DNA of 64,000 nt, from positions 4,406,041 through 4,470,040 of the forward strand of contig JASSKH010000017.1 of the NCBI GenBank assembly GCA_031763025.1, given 5' to 3'. The stretch is from Macrocystis pyrifera. Taxonomy: Eukaryota > Sar > Phaeophyceae > Laminariales > Laminariaceae. Position 1 is the stretch's first letter, and each line of letters starts with the position of its first letter. Below are positions 25,541 to 38,641 of the stretch, piece after piece. Made by a program: the position numbers and the translations under genes. The notes beneath the pieces were generated by a model. It worked only from the letters and a program-made list of their open reading frames with translations, was not told the origin of the DNA and made no database searches.

Positions 25541-26364
25541 GCGTCGATTTCTTTCGTAGATAAACCCTGGATACACTCGGAAATATGTCGTAGGCGGTTA
25601 CACCGTTTCTTCTCGTAATTTCGCTGTCAATTTGCGACCAGCAACAGCGACGAACGAAGGGGACTCGAGCCGAGCACACACAGCGACTCCTGACGGCCGC
25701 AACAATTGGGTTTTATTCCTGATTCCTACCGAGCTACTACTACGCTCCTTCTCAGAGAGAACTATATTTCTGCCCGCAGCTATACTGGAGAATGGCCTCT
25801 CTTTGTGTAATCGTACAGCTAGTAGTACTGGCATATTATAGAGGAGCTCTACGAGCGTGGAGGAAGAAACGCCGTCTCGGCACCTCTGCGATTACTACCC
25901 CCCTCCCACACACGCGACCGCGCTTACTACTAAGCAGTATACGTACCTGGTACACATGTATACTGTCATACATTGCTCCAAAAAAAGCAGGACGACGGCG
26001 GTGTACCTCGTGGGCCCCGAGCGCGTCCTAAGTTTGGCCGTGTTCAGAGAACAAGGTGTACATTCTCTGTGAATGGACCAAGAAGCAGAAGAACGCGCTG
26101 TCGTCGCCGAACCGTATCGGACTCCGTAAAAACGGACACCCGCCGTACTACGGTACGGTGTATCACTTGTGCCCACGGGCAGGATTTCAGGGAAGTGAGC
26201 TATTGTGAGAACATCATCATCATCATCACTTCGAAGTTTCGATTTGAAAAAATCGGAAACTTCGTAGACCCCCCTCTGCCTGATCTGCCTGATCGACCTG
26301 ATCTGTACGATAAGGTGATGATGTGCGGGCTACTGCGTGCTGCTACGATCTGATACAGTAGTAA

Positions 26365-26770
26365 AAAGTACAGGACACCTAACAAGAAACTGGAAAACTG
26401 GCCCAGGCTTCGTCCAGGATGGATTTTTTCTTGTATTGAGAGTGGGCACGTACTACCGTGACTTCACAGTGTATGACGGCTCCCGAATTCCTTGATGTTT
26501 TCTTGTAAATCTCAGCCCGCCTTTCTATATGCTCGTTTTCTTATTCCAGTAGGCGTCCTGTACAGTACTGTGCAGGCCGCCTAATACGTACAGTACATAC
26601 AATAATAGAAAACAAGAAGGCTGTGGTCCAGGCTGAATTTCTTATTTGAGAAAGTGGGTGCATCTTCTACACTAACTCCAGTATAAACGACTCCCCAATT
26701 TATTTTTTCCCTGCTATCTCAGCCTGCCTTTCTTGTTACTCATTTTCTACATTACAGTAATAATAGGTGT
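26365..26770. repeat. Family Q MITE-like repeats, two copies in inverse orientation
   Basis: CAGGCTTCGTCCAGGATGGA to TCAGCCCGCCTTTCT, and GTCCAGGCTGAATTTCTTAT to TCAGCCTGCCTTTCTTG. Same blocks as at 19705-20125 on the other strand. Confidence 0.65.
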
Positions 26771-27207
26771 CTTCTCCGGTACTACTTACTGCTGCTGTGT
26801 TGTACCAGGCATATAGAGAGGAGGAGAGGTCTCGATTTACTGTAGGTCGGAGCGAGCTTCACTTGGTCGTAATCTTCGACTAAATTGTCACAGGAGTCGC
26901 TGACCCCACCCCTCACGGTGTTGAAGGTGTGACCGACGCAGACGACTTGTTGAGTTCTTCCATCATCCACTAACGTACTATGAATGCCTTGTATACACCA
27001 CCACCAGTAAGAAAGCAGTATTTGAAACTGTAGCTGACTGCTGTGCCATGCATTATGTTTACCTCTCTGTGTGGTACCTCGTTGAAGGCACGACGACGGT
27101 GTTACCGAACAAGCAAGTAATGACGAAACACACCACACACCACCATAGAGCTGTGTTCATATATTACGAGTATGTAGTCACCTATTAATAGTAAAGCGAT
27201 CCATATC

Positions 27208-27967
27208 TAAGGGCCACTCCTAACGAACAAAAAAAATCACGATTCGTGAGATTTTTGTCGTGAATCGTGATTTTTTTTGTCGTGAATTACGACAAAAAAA
27301 TCACGATTCATGACGCCAATTTTTTTAGCTTTTCCCTAAAAAAAACAAAATCACGATTCGTGACATTTGTCGTGTCTCAAAATACGCCTGATCAAGGCAC
27401 TACGCAACCCACGTGCACCAACGGTCTCCGATGGTCGGCATAGGGGCATGGCAGACTCTGCTTCGTACGCCGCTTGTGGACAACGGGCGGCTACCCAAAG
27501 ACACCGCTGGGCGCGGGCTAACGAGGAGGTTGTGGCCTCGAAATTTCCAGGAGGAGGAGCCATTGCCGGAAGACAAACGCGAAAATGACCTGGGGATGTC
27601 ATGGGCTAGGCTAGGCAGACGGCCTGCGAGATGGAATCTCGCGAAACGAGCTTGGCCGACGGCCGGTGAAGTTGGAATCTCGCAGGCTGGGTCAGGCTTC
27701 GGCCCGCGATGCGAATATGTCACGGGCTGGGCCAGGTGCGGCCGGCCCAGCCTGGCCTGGCCGTGCCCCACTCTCGAGAGTTTGCTCCACACCCCCAAAA
27801 AAACGTTGGGTTTGAAATATCAGAACTTTAACTATTTGAAAATATCACGAAACGCGACGTTTTTCGGCTTTTTTCGTTAGAACTGAAATGTCACGGATCG
27901 TGATCTTTTGGCATGCCTAAAAATCACGAATCGTGATTTTTTTTCGGTTCGTTAGGAACGGCCCTAA
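27208..27967. mobile_element. 760-bp inverted-repeat element with TCACGA palindromes
   Basis: Ends AAGGGCCACTCCTAACGAAC and GTTCGTTAGGAACGGCCCTT-like, each followed inward by A/T-runs and the palindrome TCACGATTCGTGA. That palindrome or a near form occurs at least six times, all in the outer 150 bp on the left and 70 bp on the right. The GC-rich core (27380-27800) has overlapping open frames on both strands with no recognisable domain, and repeats GGAATCTCGC. No clear target duplication was found. Confidence 0.65.
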
Positions 27968-28352
27968 GTGTGAAAATCTGTGAACAAAGTACAACTGTTT
28001 CGACCAGCAACTACATTAGTTAGGCCTACATGACCGGTTATCTGCTTTCAATCAACAAGATACCAATAGTTTACCGGATGAATCCAAGGAGCAACAGACA
28101 ACGGCAGTTGCTACCACTTAACTGCCAGGTAACTGCAAACAACGCGATCAGTTTTTGATCTTTCTGCAAGGATTCTCAATGCAAAACGCCTTTCCAGGAC
28201 AAAGAAACCCGCTCAAATCACTTTGTAGCGCTTTGCGAAAACTTCTCAGCAGGCAGTCCACAGGTACTGTACTGCGAAGGAGGTACGCCAGCACCAGCAG
28301 CACCAGCAGCCCCACAACAGCACCCTGCATTTTCTTCTGTATAGGTAGGCAG

Positions 28353-28849
28353 ATGGTGCAGTCGTCGTTGCAGTCATGGACCCCTGCCAGGCGCCTCATC
28401 GCTGCAGCCGCAGCACTGCAACTTGTCTGGGTTGGCTTGCCATCAGGTGCAGATGCTTTCTGTCTGCCAGCATTTGTGCGGAGCAGCACCACCACTGCGC
28501 GAAGACGCTGTTGCAGCAACGGTGCCTCGCAAGCCGCATTACCATCGCAACCATTCTCGCGGGACCTTCGGCGACGAGTGCACAGGACTTCCGTGTACCC
28601 CTCGTGGCATACGCCCACCAATGGTGCCGCAATCGACCATCATCGGAGTAGATGCGCTGGCGTCGGATCCAGCGCGTTTACTGCGAGCAGTAGCGGGAGG
28701 AGCAGGAGAGCAGCTCGGGGAGGGAACAGGGCATCGAATGGCGCCCTGAGCATGAGCGTGGATGAGCTGTCGGTGCTAGGCAGGGATGCTCTCATGTTTT
28801 TGGCGGCGACCGTGGTGGTTGTGCCCGCGTGCAAAAAGGCGAAAATCAG
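28353..28849 (+). other. KEA: KEA exon 1: bipartite plastid targeting presequence
   Basis: Codes for residues 1-165 plus two bases. It holds a positively charged start, a hydrophobic Ala/Leu/Val core (residues 15-29), and the motif G-A-D-A-F at 32-36. In stramenopiles a Phe directly after signal-peptide cleavage directs proteins across the inner plastid membranes (known biology). The following 100 residues are Ser, Thr and Arg rich with few acids, as in transit peptides. The exon ends CAG/GTAAAA at 28849. Confidence 0.85.
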
Positions 28850-29704
28850 GTAAAAAAAACGTTATTACTGCTGTCACAACTCACAGAGACAGCACAGACG
28901 ATGCGGACGGCAGTTGAGGGTCGAGTGAGTCATGAATGTTCATGCGAGGTGCGAGGAGTGCATGCCCTTCTGAAAGCACCTGCTGTGGTGCTGCAACATG
29001 CCGCAACAACAGCAGTATCGCAGAGAGACAACCAACCTCTCAGCGTCTATACCCTGTACCACGAGGATATCATAGCAGCGAAAGCCAGTCCATTCACACC
29101 ACCACGTACTGTTAATAGTACTGTACCAGGTAGTTGTTACCGGTTCTCCGCACCATCACGTACTTACAGACTGGTTCGTACGAGTATGACATGACTGACG
29201 TATCATGCTGCGCGCGAGAACATTGACATTTGCATAACCCATGATATGATTGCATCCTCCTCGTCATGAGCTCTCCGATTCGGAGAGTCTGCTGGGCGCG
29301 AGAACATCAATTCATCGCATCGTCTCCTCATAACTCATGAATCATGCGTTGTCATGAGCCCGGAGCGTTTTTTCTCTTTCTTTTTTTCTCCTCGTTTTTT
29401 TGTTTTTTTTTTCCAACTTGGGGGCCTTCTTTCACGAATGTTGCCACTGAACGTCAACAACGAAACCAGTCCGGTGCTGGGATTTCTCGCGACCGGAGCT
29501 GTCCTGGGGCCTTCCGGCTTCAGCTTGATCAAGGACCTCAGCGAGCTTGACACCCTCGGCGAGCTCGGCATCAGTTTCTTGCTGTTCGAGCAAGGGCTGG
29601 AGCTGAGCCTGGACCGGCTGAAGGCGCTGAGCAAGTATGCCTTCGGACTGGGCACGCTGCAGGTTTGTTTTCGGTTTGCTTTTTCGTCGCCTGCGTCTGG
29701 GTCG

Positions 29705-29743
<39 letters not shown>

Positions 29744-31937
29744 AATTTGTTGGAGACGCCTGACTTCCATTTCGTACGTAGCAAATGCTATTGTACTCCG
29801 TTTGTGCATTATGTATAGTACAGACCGTCCTTAATTCGCGACAGAGCGAAAAAAAAAAGAAAGAAGGTCTGGAGCTGACGCCGTCGGCCTCTGACGGACG
29901 ATATGCTACGTACGTAGGTTTCGTGTCGGTACACCAGTAGCATCTATGATGTCAAATTATACGTGCGGGTACTTCACGTACAGACGTACTGCATTTATCT
30001 GGTTTCACCTGTCTTTGCGTACGATGGTACTCTTGTATGAGTTCGTTTACACCTGTTCCCCAGACACCCGCACGTATGTACGTATTATTAATAGATGCCT
30101 CGGGCAGTCAGTCCATGCTGTCTGAGAAGCTCCTCTCTCCCTCCCTGCATCCCCTCCCGCCCTCCCCCGACCGCACACACATGGGTCCGACGCTCCGCCG
30201 CTCTGCCATTTTGTTATCTCGTTCTGTTTTGCGTGAATACTCCACGCGCCGCGCCCGGCAGGTAGTGCTGTGTACGCTTGCCTTTGCGGCGTTCCCTTTC
30301 CTCGGTGGCGTCGACGTGCTGGAGGTGAGGTACTGGGGGTAGGGTGGGGGTGGGTGGATTACTGCTGTTATCGTCTTCGTACCGGCTGCTGCTGTTGCCT
30401 TCTTCGCACCGGTTACTGTTGTACCTTTTTCTTACCGGTTTCTGATGTACCTTTTTCGTGCCAGTCAGGCGCAAGCACTGAAGGACTCCGCTAAAGAGCG
30501 TCGATCAAAAATGATATAAATAGGAGACCGGTCTTGTTGGGCGCCCCATGGCCTCTTTTGGCCTTACTAAACTATACTAGTTTTAGTGTAGGGGAGCGGC
30601 CAGTCAAGGGTTTCCTACATCTATACGTGGTACATTAGGTGCCGACAATGCTGTGGGCGTTCGTGGTATATCTCGTAACGGTTTCACGGTTATTTGCGCC
30701 GCCAAGCGTAGCGGTTGGTTGGCTTTTTGTTCTGTTTATACGTATCATAAGAGTGTAGTTTACTGCAGTCGTGCAGCGATTTTGGTAAAGCTGTCGTTCG
30801 TGGTATGGCCACTGCTGCGCCACGAAGCAAGCCACCTGGAGGTGTTGTTTTAGTTCGTATCATAGTTACAACAGTTCCGGTGGAGGCGAACTCAACCCTC
30901 GGTTGCTTTGCGGCACCATAAAGGGGGAGGGGGGCGGCGGTGCTGCTGCTGCGGGCCGTTCGTGGTACACGGCGGTTTCGCGGCTATTGCTTCGTCAAGC
31001 GTACCGCAACGTTTTGGTTCGGGCGGCTTGTGCTGTGTGAACTACGGCAAATATGCACACACACCGGACAGATCAGAGAGATCAGATAGATCATCTGTAG
31101 ATCATCTAAATCATAACCTGCCGTTATAATATTTTGTGTGAGATCTGCACAGTAAGGATCCTGCCCAGGAAAGCCGTCCTAGATATTTGCAGATTTTACG
31201 TCTCCAACCGGGTAGCATGATCTAGATCGTACTGGTCAGGAATGTACATATCTGCCCTGAAAGGTCTAGATCATGATCATGATCTGTATGATCTGCGGAT
31301 TATCTGTACGAGATGCGAAACATCATGCAAAGCTGTCGGAAGTGTTGCACTAGTTGGAAGGGGAAATGGTTGGGATCGAAAAAGCGCGACGATGTTATAA
31401 GCACAAGGATTTACGATGCGCCGCCCCTCCGCCGTCGACAGATATTCTTCCACTCTCCCCCGGAGCTGGTCAGCATCCGCCGTGTGGACGAGGCCGTGGT
31501 CATCGGAGCGGCCTTGTCTCTGTCCAGCTCGGCCTTCGTGCTCAAGATCTTGCAGGTATATATCGAGCGTCTGATTTGCACGGCGCTGGAAAACGGGGCC
31601 CCTCTCAAGATGACTGAAACAACCGATCGATCCACCGACTGACCTGCCGGCCGGCCGATGCGAGTGTCTATTTTAAACGGCGCTGTAAAACTTGGCCCTT
31701 CTTCCAAAGATGGCTGAAGCAACCGGCCTACCGACTGACCGACCGGGATCCAACGCGCCCAAGTTGACGACCGTTGCAAATGTCCAGCTGCGCCGAGTTC
31801 CTACGCGTACGTAAATAGCGACAGTTTTCTCCTATATTATTCGAAGCTTCCGCTCTCTCGCATTTTTTCTGTCCCGAGGATTTTTTATCCAGTGGAAAAA
31901 AATGCGGTGGTTGCATTTCTTCCGCGTCACGTTGTGG

Positions 31938-31969
<32 letters not shown>

Positions 31970-34900
31970 GGTGGTGGTGGTGGTGGTTTTTTCGTCGGTA
32001 CGCTCGGCCGCAAGACGCGCCGACCCGGTTTGGAGGGTAGAGAACGGCCGATGTACAGCAAGTCCTGTAGCCTTGGGCCTGCCCTGCCTTCATGACACCT
32101 ATGACCTTGGGCCTTCCCTGCCTTCATGACAGCTGCTTTCATGACGGCTTGCGGGTTGTACACTGCTGTGCCGGTAGAGGTGAGAGAAAAGAGGTCAGTG
32201 TACCCGTACCCGTGTAGACTTGGGGGCATGGCATGCCCTCTCGAGGGAAGGCCTCTCGCGGGATGCGACTGAGGTTGTGTCTTCGTCTTCATTCTCCTGT
32301 GACGGCGTACAATCATCACACTCAAAAGACTCACGACTCGCTTACGTACGTACGCACCCACCCATCCACCCACTCACCCACCTACCCTCGCACCATGTAC
32401 CCACCCACCCACACATCCACACCCACCCACGCACTCACCCCACCCATCCTATCAGGAAAAGGCTCAGAAAGCGGAGCGGTTCGGGCGAGCCGTGCTGGGA
32501 ATCCTTCTCCTGCAAGACATCGCGGTGGTGCCGCTCCTTGTGCTCCTTCCCATCATCGAGACGCAGGGGGGGGCCAACAGCGGGCTGGCGGAGCAGCTGG
32601 CGCTTGTTGGGGCCACGGTGGCGAAGGGAGTGGGCGGATTGGGGGGCATCCTGGTGGCCGGTCGGTTCTTGCTCCGACCCTTGTTCGACGTGGTGGCAGG
32701 TGAGATGGAAGGGAGTGGGGAGTGGGGAGTGGGGGGGGGGGGGGGGGGGGGGGGGGTTCTCATTTGTTTGCTCGCCCTAGTCATGTGACCATTGACTATT
32801 TGTCCCTTTCGACACGGAGCACCGTTCCTACTCCTATTAGAGGGGGGGGTGGTGTACTCATTGTTATGCATGGCCGCAGTCGTATGACCGTAGGCCCTTG
32901 CTTCCTACATAGGGGGGAGGGAGAGAAGGGGGTGGGTACGTGGGTGGGTGGGTGGGTGGGTGGATGGTTGTAGGTGGGTGGGTGTTTATGGGTGGGTTGG
33001 TGGGTGGGTGGGTGGGGTGGGGTGTGTAGAGGGACGGGAGGGGGCCGTGGGTGGGTGGGTGGATAGGTTAGGAGGGGAAGGGGGGCGGCGCGAGGCATCG
33101 AAAACTTTCCGTCGCTAGCATAAGGAACAACGCTTTTTTTTCAACTGTAAACTATTTTTCTTATCTTTGTGTTGTGTGTGTTTTTTTTGTTAGCCTTGTG
33201 TCCGTCACGGGCGCGAACCGCTCTCACCGATCTCGCCGCCTTTTTTTTCTCGTGGGTTCGATCGGTCGCCGCTGGCACGCGCGTGGTTGGTGTTGGTCCA
33301 TCGTTCACGGCATTTTCGATTTGTTGCGCACCTCAGACAGATCATTTTACAGATAGATCATGATCAGATAGATCATGATCTATCTGTAGATGATCTAGTT
33401 CCTCACCTGCAGTAGTGAGTGAGAGGGTGTGCTGGATCTGTGCATAGTACAGATCCAACCCAGCAAACATCTTCTACTGATAGATCAGGCAGACGATTCA
33501 GGTCCCACCCTAAAACAACAAGAGCTCAATCATACAGGTCCCACGCGGCAGCATGAACCCAATCATACAAAGATGGGAAATATATCTACCTTGAACGATT
33601 TAGAGCACGAAGTGGGAATCGATGACCTGTCGCCGAGGTGTGGATTTGTTGTCAGTCACGCTGTACGGTATGCTTGGGACGGGCGGGCGAAGGCAAGGCC
33701 GAGGGGAGCACAACCAGTGCGCCGAGGGGTCGTTCGTGTGGTTTGGCGCTCGACGCCGGTTGATGTTACCGTGCCCGCCCGCCCGCCCTACGAAATTTGT
33801 TGTCGTTTTTTGCGCTATATATATATATGTATATACGATATCGTCGAATAAGGGGAAAGGCGCGAACATTGCGTACGCGTTTTGATTTCGACCGTTCCTG
33901 TTGGTGCTCTCACTCGTCTGGCGCGGAGGGCTTGAGAAAGAGGGTGGTGGAACATCTCGATGAGAATAAGTGGCTGAAGCGTCGTTTTCTTTTTTGCGAA
34001 TACACGATACAGGCCTCGATAAGGTCTTCGGTGGAACCGCGCCACGCCCCCGCCCCCGCCCTTACCCCCATCCCCACAGTCCATCCCCTACTGTCACCGC
34101 TGACCTTTACCCCCACCCCCGCCCCCGCCTCACAAGCGGCCCCTAGAAGGATGCACCTCACCCACCTTCCATGCGACTCGTGGACACCTCACGTTTCTCT
34201 TCGCGCTTGGGTGCCAGTACTGTCTGTTTGTTTGGTCGGTGAGAACCGGATGTGCTCCGTCCCGGCATTGTAGGGATGCAAGGGAGGGTCTATGGTCCTA
34301 CGACTTGCGGCCATGCATGACAATTGAGTACCCTCGCCCCCACCCTAGCCCCCCCTACTGCCACCCCCACCTGCGCTTCCGCCTGCGTGCGTGCGTCCAT
34401 CTATGACCTTCCCACCACGGCATAAAACAACTAGGCGCTAGGAGCTCGGAAACGTTCGTCGCGCTCTGCCTCTTGGTGGCTCTCGGGGTGGGCCAGCTGA
34501 CGGAGGCGATCGGCCTGAGCAGCACACTCGGGGCGTTCGCTGCGGGAACTTTGTTGGCGGAGACGAATTACCGCACGCAAGTGGAGGCCAACATCGCCCC
34601 CTTCAGGGGCCTTCTGCTGGGACTCTTCTTCACCACGACCGGGTGAGGGTATGCTTTTTGTAAGGGGAGGGGGGGGGGGGGGGGGGAAGCTCATTTTCCC
34701 GGCTCGACCCGACCGGGTGGGTGGGAGCGATGGACGGTTTTCAATTTTTGGAGGCCTGTTTTTGTTTTTCGTGATGGTGGTGGTGGTGGTGGTGGTGGTG
34801 GGGGGGAGGGGCTGGTAGCGGGCGGGGCGAGGGGGTGGGAGGTGGTGGCGGGCGGGACGGGGGGAGGGGGTGGGGTGGTGGTGGGCGGGCGGGGGGGGGG

Positions 34901-37900
34901 GGGGGGGGGGGTGTACTCGATAGGAGAGATGTACTCGATCTCATGCATGGCCGTAGTCGTATGACCATAGACCCTCGCATCCCTACAATGCCGGGACGGA
35001 GCATGTCGGGTTTTCACCGACCAGGCAGACTCACCGACCAGGCAGGCGGGGAGGGGGGGGTTGTGTTGGGGGGGGGGGGGGTGAGTGGTGATGTTGGTGA
35101 TGTTGGTGTTGGTGTTGATGATTTTGCTGTTTGTTGTCGTTGTTGTCGTCGTTGTTCTTGTTGAATTGTCTTGACATCAGCCCAATACCAAAATCCAGCT
35201 CGTGGTCGCGAAAACGGACACAATGAGCCTACGAACAGGTATGGCTTAACACGAGGTACGGCGGTGTGTAGTATAAGGAGGATGGACGAAAAATAGAAGA
35301 CATGTCTGATATATAACGAGGGGAACCTTTCTCCCGCGCCAGTCGGATGCCGGCGGCCGACCACCTCTCTCGCCTGAGATCTGCCCAACAACAGCGGTTC
35401 ATTTTTTCGCAAAGCCCGCGTTTTCACCGTGCTCGTACTTATGGCCAAGCTGTAGCAGTATTCCCCTCCCCCGTGAAACATGCCTGGTGTGCCGGTGTCG
35501 AACTCCCGGTTAGTATTATCCACCTGCATATATGACCCCCCACTATTTCCCAGTAGCTTGTTTCCCAAAAACAAGAGCGCAGTGCAGTTCTAAAGATAAT
35601 GTTATTCTCAGCCGCCGCCTTGCGGTACTTCGTCGCTCCGCCGATGCGCCCCCCCCCCCCCCCCCCGCGCGCGCGAGGGTTCCTGTCCTGTCCCTGTCTG
35701 TCCTGTCTGATTCCTGTCTTGCCTTGTCAGGTTCCTGTCCTGTCTGGTCCCCCGCCCTGTCCGGTCCCTGTTCTGTCTGGTTGCTGTCTGGGTCTTGTCT
35801 GATTCTTGCCTTGTCTTGTTGATATCTTGGTGCGTGTCTGGTTCCTGTACTGTTCTGCCTGGTTCATGTCTTGCCTGATGCATGTACTGTCTGGTCCCTG
35901 TCCTATCTGACTCCTGTCTCGTCCGGTTTCCGTGTTCCGGCCCTGTCTGTTTTTTTTTTTTGCTCCTTGTGGCGATGGGCGACGCACGCGACGCAAACGG
36001 CCACAGCGCTACGGTGGACCCGCAGCTGTTGATCGAGCAGTGGCCGACGGTGGCTGGGCTCTTGCTGGGGCTTGTGACCTTCAAGAGCATTATTATCTCC
36101 AGCGCCAGCCTGGGTTTCGGCCTGACCCCGGCAGAGGCGGCGAAGACCGGACTCATCCTCTCAGGAGGTAGGTACAATAGGGGTCCCCTCTATAGGGCCG
36201 GTTGAGTAGTGCCGGCTGTCAGCTACAGTGCCTGTGAAATATTCGCTTTGACCTACGTAGTGAACTGCAGTAGTGGTCCCTCTATAGTGCGGGTTTGGCA
36301 GTGCCGGGTGCCCGCTATAACGCTTGTGAGATCGCTTGGCACACACTGGATTGCAGTGGTGGTCCGTCTGTAGTGCGGGTTTGGTAGTGCCGGGTGCCCG
36401 CTATAACGCTTGTGAGATCGCTTGGCACACACTGGATTGCAGTGGTGGTCCGTCTGTAGTGCGGGTTTGGTAGTGCCGGGTGCCCGCCATAATGCTTGTG
36501 AGGTCGCTTGGCACACATTGGATTGCAGTGGTGGTCCGTCTACAGTGCCGGCTGTCCGCTATAGTGCCTGTGGATATCGCTCGGCTTTGAACAGACGCCT
36601 CTTTTCTGAGGGCATCGCACAGATGGGGCTACAGTGGTGGTCCCTCTATGTAGTGCCGGTTGAGTATTGCCGACTGCCCGCTATGGTGCCTGTGAAATCC
36701 CTCTACACAGATGGGATTAACTCTTCTAGAATCGCAGTCCCATTTTAGGGACAACCCAGTCAAATTCCAAGTAGTTTGTCCCCAAAACGGGCCTGCAGCC
36801 CTCAAAAGGGTTAAACCAGTGTGGCAGTGTGCGGAGTAATTGGTGCCGGTTGCCGCCATATAGTGCCGGTATTTAAACCGGAGCTATAGTGGGACCGTTA
36901 TTTGTACGGTAGTGGTCCCTCTACGCCGGCTATAAGCACGTATATCTACAGCAGTAGTACCCGTGAAAATCGCTTTGGCACGGACGGGGTTACACTAGCG
37001 GGGGGTACCGGTCGAGTAGTGTCGGCTGCCCGCTATAGTGCCGGTGTACTGAGCCGTGGTGCGGCAGGTATTTTTCGGGGTTGCACATTTTTAAGCCCGA
37101 ATATTCCACACCTCGGACAGATCATCTATATATAGATCATGATCTGATCTATCTATGTACAGATCATCTAGTTCCTCACCTGCCGTTGTGAGAGGGTGTG
37201 CAGGATCTGCCTTACAGGGCAGATCCAACCCAGGAAACGTGCGCTACTGACAAAAATCATGCAGAATACACAGGTCCCACCTTAACCCCTTTATAGCACT
37301 GCAGTCCCGAATTGGGGACAAACCGCTCTAATCCCGTGTGATTTTGTCCCAAAACGGGACTGCAGTAGTAAAAGGGTTATAACACGACATGAGCTGCAGC
37401 AGTAGATCATGCAAGATCGAGAAATAGATGATCCATCTTTCTCGAAAGATCTAGATCATGAACTGTGGGAATCGATTATCTGTTCGATGATCTGTGGAAC
37501 GTTTTATTTGCCGCTGACGAGGGCTCCTCAACTGACCGGCTTCGCACCCAACGATGGTATTTGTCCGGTGTGTGTTGCGTTCCACTGTGTGCGTTAATAT
37601 GAGGTTCACTTGGTCTTCCTCTTAATGTCTGAACGGTCCTTATATTTCCGGTCAGAGTAGTATTGTTTTTCCCCACCACTCTAGGCTTAAATACAAGAAT
37701 CACTTGGTCTTCATATTAGTGTCTGAATGATCCTTATATTTTGGTCAGAGTAGTACATTTTTCCTACCACTATGGCCGGAAATATACGGACCCCTTGGTG
37801 TTCATATTAATGTGTAAAAGGTCCTAACATTTCCGGCCAGAGCGGGACATTTTTTCCTATATACCACTCTGGGCGTGAATATTAGGACCACTTGGTCTTC

Positions 37901-38608
37901 GTATTATTACGGGGGACCATAGTAAATAGGACCAAATATTGTTAGTAAAAATAGGTAAATATGCGGGTTTTTATGCATATCATAGGTCCTATTAACTATG
38001 GACCCCCGTAATAGTGACTAAACGGTCCTTATATTCACGCCCAGAGAGCGGTATTACTTTTTTCAAGCCCGTTTGACTGTTGTGTCGGCCTTATTGCTGT
38101 AGCTTACAATCACTCTATGAAGTATTTGGGGTCATAGATCGTTTTCTCAGCATGGTCTCGAGGTCCAATTGGCGGTCGTCGATTTTTTGTTTCTCAGCTT
38201 GTTCTCGGTGTTGTTCCAGCTACGAGCACGCACGCACCTCTGTACGCTGAACACAACAGCATTATACCTCACCGCGCACTCTGTTAGGAAGCACCAGATC
38301 GAGACTCCCAGAACGCCAATCAGCCTGTCACAGCCCCGAGGAATCATCGCGCGCTGCCCATTCTCGGTCGATTAAAAAAAATCATAGATTGGACAGAGTA
38401 CAGTGGTACCCTCCATTACACCCTCTACGCCGCAAATATAACCACCCTGACCCCCGACCCCTGTCCCCTGTCCCCTGTCCCCTATCCTCTATCCCCTCCC
38501 CAAGCAATATCTGCCTGGTCGGTGAAAACCCGACGTGCTCCGTCCCGGCATTGTAGGGATGCAAGGGTCTATGGTCATATGACTACGGCCATGCACGATA
38601 ATGAGTAC

Positions 38609-38641
<33 letters not shown>

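Larger units (their letters stand above)
24012..27207. other. Intergenic stretch between the 319-aa gene and the inverted-repeat element
   Basis: Repeats of GCGCTCGCTC in the first 100 bp, the 60-bp tandem array, the telomere-like run, a CATCATCATCATCATCA run at 26211, and family Q copies. A frame at 24945-25116 is a possible but unidentified exon. Confidence 0.5.

Noticed and set aside
36178-36700. Regular repeats that might suggest a CRISPR array
   Set aside because: Units are directly adjacent with no unique spacers, and the setting is a eukaryotic intron.
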